NCBI GenBank assembly: GCA_021781595.1
Contig: JAJXWN010000002.1
Location: 1 to 49,381, forward strand
Length of the DNA stretch: 49,381 nt
Direction: 5' to 3'
From: a bacterium
GTDB lineage: Bacteria > Vulcanimicrobiota > Vulcanimicrobiia > Vulcanimicrobiales > Vulcanimicrobiaceae
Made by a program: the position numbers and the translations under genes
Notes under the pieces: model-generated
The model's database searches: none
Told to the model about the DNA's origin: nothing
Seen by the model: only the letters and a program-made list of their open reading frames with translations
Shown here: positions 35,859-43,771 of the stretch, piece after piece
Numbering within the stretch: position 1 is the first letter of the stretch
How the letters are laid out: every line of letters begins with the position of its first letter

Positions 35859-36861
35859 GGCTCGCCGCGCTCGTCAACGCCATCCGCACCATCTCCACGA
35901 CCAGCGCCGGGCTGACGTTCGTGCGTGCCAGGCGTTGCGCTTCGGCAAGCCGGGCCAGTATGGCGATCGCCGCTTCATTGGGGACGGCAGGCAACGCTCG
36001 CAGCCGCGCCTCGTAATCGATTGCGAGCAGCGGCGCTCCGCCGCCGGCGGCATGGCTTGCAATCCAATCTCGCACCAGCGTCTTTACGGTTTCGAGTCCC
36101 TCGTCGAGCGTCTCGCGCGTGGCCCACGCCTCGCCGGGCGACGCTCCGGCAACGATGTCGAAGAACCAGTCCGCTACGCAGGCGCGCAGGTGTTCGTCGT
36201 CGAGCGCTGCGAGGGCCGTCGTCGCGCTCCCTTGCGAGAGTGCGGCACCAAGGCCGGCTCGCGCCGCGTCGAAACCCTTGCGCCGTAAGATCTCCGCGAC
36301 CTCAGATCGTCTCAGCGCCGGAAACCGTATCTCGACCAGTCGCGAGCGGATCGTCGCGAGTAACCTCCCGGGTGTCGAAGTCGTGAGCAGCAGCACGACC
36401 GCCGGCGGCGGCTCCTCGAAGAATTTGAGCAGCGCGTTGGCGGCCTCGTGCGAGACGAAATCGATATCGCCCAAGACGACCACGCGTAGTCCGCCCGAGT
36501 AGGACTGCAGCGAGAGCAGCCGGACGAGATCGCGCGCCGTCATCTCGTCGGATTCGTGGAACCCGAGCGCACCCTCAGGGTCGCCGATCTTGAGCGGGCC
36601 GAGACTTTCGAGCAGATCGGGGTGGCGCGTCTCCTCCTTGCCGATAAGGCGGCACGAGGCACAGGTTCCGTCGTATCCGATGACGCCATCCTTGGGCGCT
36701 TCGCAGAGCAGCGATTGGGCCAATCTTCGCGCGAACGTCTTCTTCCCGACGCCCTGCGGGCCGGAGAAGAGGTACGCATGCGCCAGCGCGGGCTTGCGCA
36801 GCCCCGAGAAGAACGCGAGCGGTCCGCGGGCGCCGACAACGTCGAACTGCAGATCGCTCAC
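35839..36861 (-). CDS. holB: DNA polymerase III subunit delta-prime
   Basis: 340 residues, an AAA+ clamp-loader subunit. Walker A-like GPQGVGKKT, the Cys segment CASC, the LLKFFEEPP motif and sensor ATIRSRLVEIRF are seen; the Arg in SRL or SRC is the usual trans-acting finger. It overlaps the tmk end by four bases as ATGA, the standard tmk-holB pairing, and is cotranscribed with it. The C-terminal part is less conserved, as usual in this family. Confidence 0.92.
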   Translation of the reverse strand: MSDLQFDVVGARGPLAFFSGLRKPALAHAYLFSGPQGVGKKTFARRLAQSLLCEAPKDGVIGYDGTCASCRLIGKEETRHPDLLESLGPLKIGDPEGALGFHESDEMTARDLVRLLSLQSYSGGLRVVVLGDIDFVSHEAANALLKFFEEPPPAVVLLLTTSTPGRLLATIRSRLVEIRFPALRRSEVAEILRRKGFDAARAGLGAALSQGSATTALAALDDEHLRACVADWFFDIVAGASPGEAWATRETLDEGLETVKTLVRDWIASHAAGGGAPLLAIDYEARLRALPAVPNEAAIAILARLAEAQRLARTNVSPALVVEMVRMALTSAASPIATTG

Positions 36862-37469
36862 CGGACCCTCGCCTCGAACGCTCGCATCGCCGCAGCTATG
36901 ACGGCCTCCACGCTTGCTTCGCCGTCGAGCACGACGATGCGCTCGTGCTGCCGTGCCAACTCGTGGAAGCCGCCTCGCACGCGCTCGTGGAAGGCAGGGT
37001 CCTGATTCTCGATGCGATCCGCAGTTTGGGAGCGCGCGAGCACGCGGCTTTGCGACGTCGTCACGCAGACGTCGACGAAGAACGTCAAGTCCGGGGTGAG
37101 GCCGTTCGACGCGATATCGCAGATTTGCCGCACGCGCTCGATATCCAAGCCGCGCCCGTAGCCCTGATAGGCAATCGTGGAATCGACGAACCGGTCGCAG
37201 AGCACGATGCGCCCTGCGCCGAGTGCCGGCCTAAGCACCTCCGCTACGAGCTGCGCCCGCGACGCGTTCAGCAAGAGCGTCTCCGCCCAAGGGTTCAACG
37301 CCGACTCGAGGTCGAGGAATATCGCGCGCATCGCGTCGCCGGCCGGCGTCCCGCCTGGTTCCCGGGTCGCCAGCGGGTCGCGGCCGGCAGCGCGGAGCGC
37401 GCCGAGCACTCCGTCGAGCAACGTTGTCTTTCCGCTGCCCTCGATGCCCTCGATGGTAATGAACGCCAT
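36858..37469 (-). CDS. tmk: Thymidylate kinase
   Basis: 203 residues. It phosphorylates dTMP to dTDP. P-loop IEGIEGSGKTT, the DR(F/Y) motif in LCDRFVDSTIAYQGYGRG and the LID-region Arg residues (ARSQTADRIENQD) are in place. It lies 2 bases after the R3H ATPase gene and overlaps holB by ATGA, forming a tight nucleotide/replication operon. Confidence 0.96.
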   Translation of the reverse strand: MAFITIEGIEGSGKTTLLDGVLGALRAAGRDPLATREPGGTPAGDAMRAIFLDLESALNPWAETLLLNASRAQLVAEVLRPALGAGRIVLCDRFVDSTIAYQGYGRGLDIERVRQICDIASNGLTPDLTFFVDVCVTTSQSRVLARSQTADRIENQDPAFHERVRGGFHELARQHERIVVLDGEASVEAVIAAAMRAFEARVR

Positions 37470-37471
37470 CG

Positions 37472-39025
37472 CTAGAGGCGTTCCTCGCCGCCTCCCGGCA
37501 TGATGCGCACGCGCCGGTTCGGTTCCAGGCCCGTGCTGCGCGACTGCAAGCGGTAGCGCTCGGCCAACTGATGCTGCATTCGCCGAACGTAGGATGTCTG
37601 CGGAGAGAGTTCGACCGCGTTCTTGTTGAGCAATACCTGATAGATCGCCTCTTCCGCTTCGCGTAGCGCGATCTCTTCGTTGTCGATCGCGGGCAAATTG
37701 AAGACGTTTTTCAGGCAGCCCTGGATCTGCGTCGTCGTGTTCGTCTTGATCGAATAGATCGGCACGTTTTCGGAAGCGATCTGCTTGAGCCGTGGCTGCT
37801 CCTTGCGCTCGAGCGCCTTGAGCGTCAGCACGAGATCAGCGTCGTCCCAGGTGCGCGCGATCGTGGCGTTCACGCGGAGGTTATGAATCGCGCGCTCGAT
37901 CTTATTCCGAGAGACGCCGTATGGAAAGATAAACAGCGGCCGGTCGGCTTCATCGGTCTCTCGAACCTCCTCGTGCAGGGCGCCGGCCAACGCCGGCATC
38001 GACTCGGTATCGGCCTCTTGCACGATCGCGACGGCGCCGCTCGCGCTTCGCTGTCGAATCTCCGGCTGCGGCTGGTATCCGCGCAACAACGCGTCGACCA
38101 CCTGCGCAACGTTCTTATGGATGGCCAGGCGATCGCGATCGTGAATCTCTACGACCGCATCAAAGGTCGGGGGAGCCTTCCGCTCGAGCACCGTCTTGCG
38201 CGTCCCGCGGCGGCGAGCCTCCTCGTCGGAGAGCGTCACCGCGCTGATGCCGCCGACCAGGTCGGAGAGGGTCGGGTTCATCAGCAGATTCTCGAGCGTC
38301 TGCCCGTGTGCCGTACCGATGAGCGTCACGCCGCGTTCGGCAATCGTACGCGCCGCAAGAGCTTCGGCCTCGGTGCCGATCTCGTCGATCACGACGACCT
38401 GCGGCATATGGTTCTCCACCGCTTCGATCATCACGGCATGCTGGAGCGCCGGGTCCGTGACCTGCATGCGGCGCGCGGTTCCGATGCCGGGATGAGGGAT
38501 ATCGCTATCCCCGGCGATTTCGTTGCTGGTGTCGACGATGACGACGCGCTTGCGGTCCTCGCTAAGCATGCGCGCGCACTCGCGCAGCATCGTCGTTTTA
38601 CCGACGCCGGGACGGCCGAGAAGGCAGATCGACTGCCCGCTGCGCAGTATATCGAGGACGATGTCGATCGTTCCGTATACGGCGCGGCCTACGCGGCACG
38701 TCAGGCCGACGATCTTGCCCGTCCGGTTGCGAATCGCGCTGATGCGATGCAGCGTCTGCTCGATACCGGCGCGGTTGTCCCCCGCGAACGGTGTAACCCG
38801 CGAACACACTTGGGCGAGATCTTCTTGGGAGACCGGCGTCTCCGAAAGATACACGAAATCGTTTTCGAAGCGCGCCTCTGGCGGGCGGCCCAAATCGAGA
38901 ACGACTTCGATCATGGCCTCTAGGTTCGGAAGACGAACGAGCGCCTGTCTAATTGGGAGTGGGAAGATGTCGAGGAGTTGGGTGAGTTCCCAACCCGGAG
39001 AGATCGATTCGGCTTTGACCGCCAA
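37472..39025 (-). CDS. R3H-domain AAA ATPase (Ycf45/SpoIIIAA-like)
   Basis: About 517 residues. The ATPase core resembles SpoIIIAA and cyanobacterial/plastid Ycf45, with Walker A LLGRPGVGKTTMLRE, Walker B VVVIDEIGTE and TAHGQTLENL. The C-terminus carries an R3H single-strand nucleic-acid-binding motif (RRMQHQLAERY). The exact job is unknown; the tmk-holB neighbourhood may be linked to nucleic-acid handling. There is no ATG; a TTG at 39025 with GAGGG six bases before is preferred, and a TTG at 39100 would add 25 residues that look unconserved. Confidence 0.88.
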   Translation of the reverse strand: MAVKAESISPGWELTQLLDIFPLPIRQALVRLPNLEAMIEVVLDLGRPPEARFENDFVYLSETPVSQEDLAQVCSRVTPFAGDNRAGIEQTLHRISAIRNRTGKIVGLTCRVGRAVYGTIDIVLDILRSGQSICLLGRPGVGKTTMLRECARMLSEDRKRVVIVDTSNEIAGDSDIPHPGIGTARRMQVTDPALQHAVMIEAVENHMPQVVVIDEIGTEAEALAARTIAERGVTLIGTAHGQTLENLLMNPTLSDLVGGISAVTLSDEEARRRGTRKTVLERKAPPTFDAVVEIHDRDRLAIHKNVAQVVDALLRGYQPQPEIRQRSASGAVAIVQEADTESMPALAGALHEEVRETDEADRPLFIFPYGVSRNKIERAIHNLRVNATIARTWDDADLVLTLKALERKEQPRLKQIASENVPIYSIKTNTTTQIQGCLKNVFNLPAIDNEEIALREAEEAIYQVLLNKNAVELSPQTSYVRRMQHQLAERYRLQSRSTGLEPNRRVRIMPGGGEERL

Positions 39026-39115
39026 TACTGACCCTCGCTTCCAAAATGTTCCATCTCTCTTCCCGTTATCGGGCGGCCAACCTTCATCGTTGGGCGGCAA
39101 CCAGGAGGCTCTCTC

Positions 39116-40624
39116 CTACGGTTCCTTGACGACGCGGATCGTCTTCAGCTCGTCGTCGTACGGCCCTTGCATGCGGACGCCGGCCCTCATCTCTAGAGCG
39201 AGATAGTCGATGAGCTCCTGGGTTATCTCCTCTCCCGGCGAGATCGCAGGTATGCCCGGCGGATACGGCGATATCGTCTCGGCACAGATCCGTCCCTTGC
39301 TCTGCTTGAAACGCACCGATTCGGCCGGCGCCAAGAATGCTTCGCGCGGCAGCATGCGCATCGGCGGAATCTTCGGGAGCTTGTAGCTGCCCGTCTTCAG
39401 CCGGCGGTCGAGCACGCCCGATGGCGAAAAGATGTCGACCTGGCGATCCTCGCGCGCCAACTCGGAGACACCGAAGACGAGCCGGTCGGCGGCCGCAGCC
39501 GTCGTGCCGATCGTAAAGAGCGCAACGACGTTGAAGAGGTCGGCCAGTTCTACCTGCACGTTGTAGCGCCGACGCAAGATCTCCGACGCTTCGTAGCCGG
39601 TGTACCCGAGATCTTTGACGGTAATCGTGATCTTCGTCGGGTCGATATCGAAGACTCCGGGCCGCCCCTGCAACTCTTCCCCGAAACAGTACACGCCCGC
39701 GATCGCGTTGAGCCGCCGGCGAGTATCCTCGGCGAGCTCGATCGTGCGGGAGAGGAGAGCCGCACCTTCGGTCGCCATCTGTTTGCGCGCCACGTCCAGC
39801 GATGCGAGCATCGGCAGGTTCGGCGAAGTCGAAAGAAACATCTTGATGACCGCTTTGAGCCGCTCGACGCGTACCCGGGGTCCGATTTGGTGCAGCATAG
39901 CGCACTGAGAAAAAGCCGAAAGCATCTTGTGCGTCGAGTTGATGCACAGATCGGCACCCGCCGCGGTCGCCGAGAGCGGGAGCGCCGGGTGAAAATGGAA
40001 ATGCGGCCCCCAAGCTTCATCGACCAGCAGCAACTTGCCGGCATCGCGTACGATGCGGACGATCGCTTCGAGGTCGGCCGCCACCCCGTAATAGGTTGGG
40101 CTCACGACGTAGACCGCCGCGACGTCCGGGTATGCCTGGAGCGCCTGGCTCACGGTCTCCGGCGTGACGCAATGGTCCATGTGCAACGCTTCGTCGACTT
40201 CCGGGCGCATGTATATCGGATGTGCGCCGCTCATGACCAAGCCGCCCAGCATCGATTTGTGCGCGTTGCGGGGCACGGCGATCTTTTCGCCCGGGTTTAC
40301 CGCGGTCATCATCATGCACTGGTTGCCGCTCGTCGAGCCGTTGATCAAGAAAAACGAACGATCGGCTCCGTAGGCCTCGGCCGCGAGCTCTTGGGCCTCT
40401 TTGATCGACTCGGTCGGCTGCAGCAAATCGTCGATGCCCGGCATCGGAGTCAGGTCGATCGAGCAAATGTTGTCCCCGACGAACTCTCGAAACGCCAAAT
40501 CCATTCCAACTCCCTGCATATGCCCGGGCGTGTGAAACGGGATGACGCCCGCGTCGACGTAATCGAGCAGGGCTTGGAAGTACGGCGTCTTCGTCTGATC
40601 CAACGTCAAACCGCAGAATGCCAA
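39116..40624 (-). CDS. Orn/Lys/Arg decarboxylase (group III, PLP)
   Basis: 502 residues. PIPFHTPGHMQG-like start (VIPFHTPGHM), GSTSGNQCMM and the PLP lysine in NSTHKMLSAFSQ mark the SpeA/CadA-related short decarboxylases found in Firmicutes and cyanobacteria. The substrate (arginine, lysine or ornithine) is not certain; arginine to agmatine is common in this subgroup. Polyamine use fits the MTA phosphorylase gene 5 kb away. The start is poorly defined: TTG at 40624 or TTG at 40603, neither with a clear ribosome site. Confidence 0.9.
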   Translation of the reverse strand: MAFCGLTLDQTKTPYFQALLDYVDAGVIPFHTPGHMQGVGMDLAFREFVGDNICSIDLTPMPGIDDLLQPTESIKEAQELAAEAYGADRSFFLINGSTSGNQCMMMTAVNPGEKIAVPRNAHKSMLGGLVMSGAHPIYMRPEVDEALHMDHCVTPETVSQALQAYPDVAAVYVVSPTYYGVAADLEAIVRIVRDAGKLLLVDEAWGPHFHFHPALPLSATAAGADLCINSTHKMLSAFSQCAMLHQIGPRVRVERLKAVIKMFLSTSPNLPMLASLDVARKQMATEGAALLSRTIELAEDTRRRLNAIAGVYCFGEELQGRPGVFDIDPTKITITVKDLGYTGYEASEILRRRYNVQVELADLFNVVALFTIGTTAAAADRLVFGVSELAREDRQVDIFSPSGVLDRRLKTGSYKLPKIPPMRMLPREAFLAPAESVRFKQSKGRICAETISPYPPGIPAISPGEEITQELIDYLALEMRAGVRMQGPYDDELKTIRVVKEP

Positions 40625-40737
40625 GAATCTCAGGTTTTCCCTGCAACGAACCCGCCGGAACGTCGAAGGAGTCTCCGGTTACCCGTCCCGGCGGCTCTCG
40701 CGCCGCGGTCTCGAGGGGGCGGCGCCGGCCACGATCT

Positions 40738-41268
40738 TCAGGCCTCGATGCGCTCCTCGATCGACACGTTGTAGAGAAACAGGAACTTGCACCACTCACC
40801 CGGCAGCGTGTTGCGCTTGATCTGAATCCACGGGATGTATTTCGGCTGCCGCGGCTTGCGCACGAGCACCATGTTGGCGTCCCCGGGCGCCCGGTTGTTC
40901 TTGCGGTTGTTGCACCGCATGCAGGCGCAAACGAGATTTTCCCAAGTAGACGGGCCGCCCTTGCTCTTTGGAACGATGTGGTCGACCGTCATCAACTTGT
41001 CGCCGTGAAGCCCGCAGTACTGGCAGGTATGATCGTCGCGGATCAGGATGTTCTTTTTCGTCAGCGCAACCCTTTGTATCGGCCGCCTGATGTAGTAGAG
41101 CATCCGAATGATCGAGGGCATGCGCATCTCGAACGTGGGCGACGAGATCACGCGTTCGCGCCCGTGAACGAGCTCGGCCTTACCTGAAAAGATAAGTTTA
41201 ACCGCCCGCTGAAAACTCGTGACGTTCAGCGCTTCGTACGTGAAATTCAGCACGAGGACCTCGCTCAC
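40738..41268 (-). CDS. HNH endonuclease family protein
   Basis: 176 residues. The HNH core reads CQYCG, TVDHIVPKSKGGPSTWENLV and CNNRKNNR, so it has both zinc CxxC pairs and the catalytic His. A strand-rich N-terminal part (LNFTYEALNVTSFQRAVKLI) is shared with the stand-alone HNH proteins common in cyanobacteria and related phyla, whose role is unknown. There is no methylase or phage gene around it, so this is not obviously restriction. GGAGGGGG precedes the GTG start. Confidence 0.9.
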   Translation of the reverse strand: MSEVLVLNFTYEALNVTSFQRAVKLIFSGKAELVHGRERVISSPTFEMRMPSIIRMLYYIRRPIQRVALTKKNILIRDDHTCQYCGLHGDKLMTVDHIVPKSKGGPSTWENLVCACMRCNNRKNNRAPGDANMVLVRKPRQPKYIPWIQIKRNTLPGEWCKFLFLYNVSIEERIEA

Positions 41269-41308
41269 GATCCCCCTCCGTACGGCCGCAAAAAACCAAG
41301 GGCGAGGC

Positions 41309-41602
41309 TCATAGGCCTCGCTTTCGGATGAACGCCATGCGCGTTTCCGTGAGCATCTGGGCTGTTGCCAGGCGTTCCTCCGGCTTCAGGCGCTCCTTGA
41401 CGCGCTCGAACGCCGCACTCGCGACGTCGATGGCAATCTCGGCCGCCTGCAAGCTGGACCCTTCGTCTGCGCTTTCCGCCAAGTAGGCGTGCGCGGCCAG
41501 CGAGAGCGTCGCTATCACCTCCGCGAGCAGCGCCTCGACGGGTGGAATCTGACCGCTAAAGCCCGCCCCTTGCGCGTCGAGCGGTGGAGATTGCGAACTC
41601 AT
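41309..41602 (-). CDS. Small helical protein, unknown function
   Basis: 97 residues, Ala-rich and predicted almost wholly helical after a flexible 20-residue N-terminus (PPVEALLAEVIATLSLAAHA, then an acidic/basic helix ending RMAFIRKRGL). It loosely resembles DUF1844-type proteins, but I am not sure. It lies between HNH and pdxT on the same strand. Confidence 0.6.
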   Translation of the reverse strand: MSSQSPPLDAQGAGFSGQIPPVEALLAEVIATLSLAAHAYLAESADEGSSLQAAEIAIDVASAAFERVKERLKPEERLATAQMLTETRMAFIRKRGL

Positions 41603-41614
41603 GACGCTGAGAAT

Positions 41615-42295
41615 TTACGCGACGTCTCTACGGTTCCCTATCCCGGCCGCGCGACCGGCCTCAGACGCCTGAAGCACCATGCTCAGGAAGTATTCGTGGA
41701 CGCGCGTGTCGGCGGTGAGTTCCGGATGGAACGACGTACAAAGAACGTTCCTCTCGCGGACCATCACCGAATGCCCGTCGCGCTCGGCTAGCGACTCAAC
41801 GCCGCGCCCCTGGCGTTCGATCCAGGGGGCCCGGATGAAGATCGCGGGGAAGGGCTCGGCGCCGAGAACCGGGATCGCCAAAGCGACTTCGGCTGAGTCG
41901 TTCTGGCGGCCGAATGCGTTGCGCCGCACGGCGATATCGATAAGGCCGAGGGTCGGCTGTTCGAGGCCGGCGACCTCCCGCGCCACGACGATCGTGCCCA
42001 TGCACGTGCCCCACAACGGCAGCCCAGCGCGAACGCGGTCCTGCAGCGGTCTGCCGAGGTCGAAGCGGGCGAGCAGTTTCATCACCGTGGTGGACTCGCC
42101 GCCCGGCACGATCAAACCGTCGACCCGCGCGAGGTCTGCACGCGTCTTCACGCCGACGGCCGAAACGCCGACGCGCCGCATCACCGCGATGTGTTCGTCC
42201 ACGTCGCCTTGCAGGGCGAGCACCCCAATCGAGATCCGCTCGGATATCCCGGCGACGAACCGAGCAGAAAATGGCGTACCCCCAGCCGCTTCCAC
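41615..42295 (-). CDS. pdxT: Pyridoxal 5'-phosphate synthase glutaminase subunit PdxT
   Basis: 226 residues. This class I glutaminase supplies ammonia to PdxS. The GGESTT motif, nucleophile Cys in WGTCMGT, and the His/Glu pair in SFHPELT are present, with IGVLALQGDVDEH at the domain start. The GTG at 42295 with GGAGG five bases before is a better start than an ATG at 42313 without a ribosome site. It follows pdxS by about 25 bases. Confidence 0.95.
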   Translation of the reverse strand: MEAAGGTPFSARFVAGISERISIGVLALQGDVDEHIAVMRRVGVSAVGVKTRADLARVDGLIVPGGESTTVMKLLARFDLGRPLQDRVRAGLPLWGTCMGTIVVAREVAGLEQPTLGLIDIAVRRNAFGRQNDSAEVALAIPVLGAEPFPAIFIRAPWIERQGRGVESLAERDGHSVMVRERNVLCTSFHPELTADTRVHEYFLSMVLQASEAGRAAGIGNRRDVA

Positions 42296-42319
42296 GTGAT
42301 CCTCCGGTGCCATAGGTTG

Positions 42320-43213
42320 CTAATTGCCGCGCGAGGCGAGCAACTCCGATTCCGGCAGATTCCGCAGATCGATACCCGCCATCGCTTGCGCGCCCTTGCC
42401 CAGCGCCTTGCTGGCCGCTACGATCACGTTCGGATCCTCGAAGTGCGTGGTCGCGTCGACGATGGCCTTGGCGAACGCTTTCGGGCTGTTCGATTTGAAG
42501 ATGCCGCTGCCCACGAAGATTCCTTCCGCGCCGAGCTGCATCATGAGAGCGGCGTCGGCCGGCGTCGAAACGCCGCCCGCGCAGAAGAGCACGACCGGGA
42601 GCCTTCCCTCGCGCGCCGCCTCACGCACGAGTTCGAGCGGCGCACCGAGATCGCGAGCCCGCGCCGTCAACTCCTCCTCGGGTACGACCGTCAACTCTTT
42701 GATCGCGTCCCGGATGCTGCGCATGTGGCGCACCGCCTCGACGATGTTCCCGCTGCCGGCCTCGCCCTTGCTGCGGATCATCGCCGCGCCTTCGGCGATT
42801 CGGCGCAAGGCCTCGCCGAGATCGCGAGCGCCGCAGACGAAGGGCGTCGTGAAAAGATGCTTGGAAACGTGATATTTTTCGTCGGCGGGGGTAAGGACCT
42901 CGGATTCGTCGATAAAGTCGACGCCAAGCGCCTGCAGCGCCTGCGCCTCGGCGAAATGCCCGATGCGCACCTTGGCCATCACCGGAATCGTCACCGCGTC
43001 CATGATGCTCTGCACGAGTTCCAAGTTGCTCATTCGTGCAACACCGCCGTCGGCGCGGATATCCGCCGGGATGCGTTCGAGCGCCATCACGGCGACCGCA
43101 CCGGCATCCTGCGCGATCGCGGCCTGCTCGGGGGTGACGACGTCCATGATGACGCCGCCCTTGAGCATCTGCGCGAGCCCGCGCTTAACGGTTATGGTTC
43201 CGGTCTCTGTCAT
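42320..43213 (-). CDS. pdxS: Pyridoxal 5'-phosphate synthase subunit PdxS
   Basis: 297 residues. It makes PLP from ribose 5-phosphate, glyceraldehyde 3-phosphate and ammonia (DXP-independent route). Catalytic Asp24 (VIMDVV), Lys81 (VMAKVRIGH) and Lys149 ([11 protein letters not shown]) fall at the canonical numbers. AAGGAGAACG precedes the ATG. The product PLP serves the MocR regulator and decarboxylase encoded in this window. Confidence 0.98.
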   Translation of the reverse strand: MTETGTITVKRGLAQMLKGGVIMDVVTPEQAAIAQDAGAVAVMALERIPADIRADGGVARMSNLELVQSIMDAVTIPVMAKVRIGHFAEAQALQALGVDFIDESEVLTPADEKYHVSKHLFTTPFVCGARDLGEALRRIAEGAAMIRSKGEAGSGNIVEAVRHMRSIRDAIKELTVVPEEELTARARDLGAPLELVREAAREGRLPVVLFCAGGVSTPADAALMMQLGAEGIFVGSGIFKSNSPKAFAKAIVDATTHFEDPNVIVAASKALGKGAQAMAGIDLRNLPESELLASRGN

Positions 43214-43260
43214 GGTTTCGTTCTCCTTGCGGCTACGGGCCGTGACGCCCGCGCACTCCT

Positions 43261-43291
43261 ATCATACCAGGTTACGAATGCGGCGTTGCAA
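43261..43291 (-). promoter_or_regulatory. Candidate pdxS promoter (extended -10)
   Basis: On the minus strand TGG-TATGAT (43269 to 43261) forms an extended -10, with TTGCAA at 43286-43291 as a -35 at 19-base spacing. It lies about 50 bases before the pdxS ATG. The same TATGAT box is seen before dnaK. Confidence 0.5.
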
Positions 43292-43730
43292 GCGAAACCG
43301 GCCCGGGCGAGGCTTGCACCCTTTGGGACGTGGGCAGCGCGCTTGGCAGCGGCGCGGCGCGACGCCAAATGGGGAGATTTATGTTGGGCGTAGGGCTCGG
43401 CGATGCCGCCTCGGGCCGGGGCAATGGCGTGGGCCGAGAGACCGGCAGCGGTACGGGCGGAACGCGCGGGTCGGGGAAGCCCGGTGAGGTGGCGGCCGCG
43501 AGAACCTGCGAACGTTTCCAGTCGGGGCCATACGGCGCCGACTTCTCGTTCGGGGCGAGGGTGGTGGTCACGGCCGGAACGCTCGTAAGGCGCTTTTCCG
43601 CGGTGCGCCCCAGCACGCGCTCGCCAAGGTGCTCGCCTATCGCGATGGAAGCGAGCAACACAATGACGCCGAGGGCGAGTACGCCCGTAATGAAGCGTTT
43701 GGATGGATCGAGCATGGGATGGTAATACAT
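43272..43730 (-). CDS. Membrane-anchored proline-rich protein, unknown
   Basis: 152 residues: one N-terminal membrane helix (FITGVLALGVIVLLASIAIG, about 13-32), then a Pro/Ser/Thr-rich extracytoplasmic tail without Cys. Low complexity suggests a wall- or periplasm-spanning linker. An in-frame ATG at 43715 could be the true start. A competing frame on the plus strand (43330-43725) has no such organisation. I do not recognise the family. Confidence 0.6.
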   Translation of the reverse strand: MYYHPMLDPSKRFITGVLALGVIVLLASIAIGEHLGERVLGRTAEKRLTSVPAVTTTLAPNEKSAPYGPDWKRSQVLAAATSPGFPDPRVPPVPLPVSRPTPLPRPEAASPSPTPNINLPIWRRAAPLPSALPTSQRVQASPGPVSLATPHS

Positions 43731-43771
43731 CCGCGCCCAGGCCGGCGATTCCTTTCGTGCGGACCGGGCGG

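Noticed and set aside
43330-43725. Gly-rich plus-strand open frame
   Set aside because: The minus-strand frame has a clean membrane anchor and linker layout; the plus frame is low-complexity.
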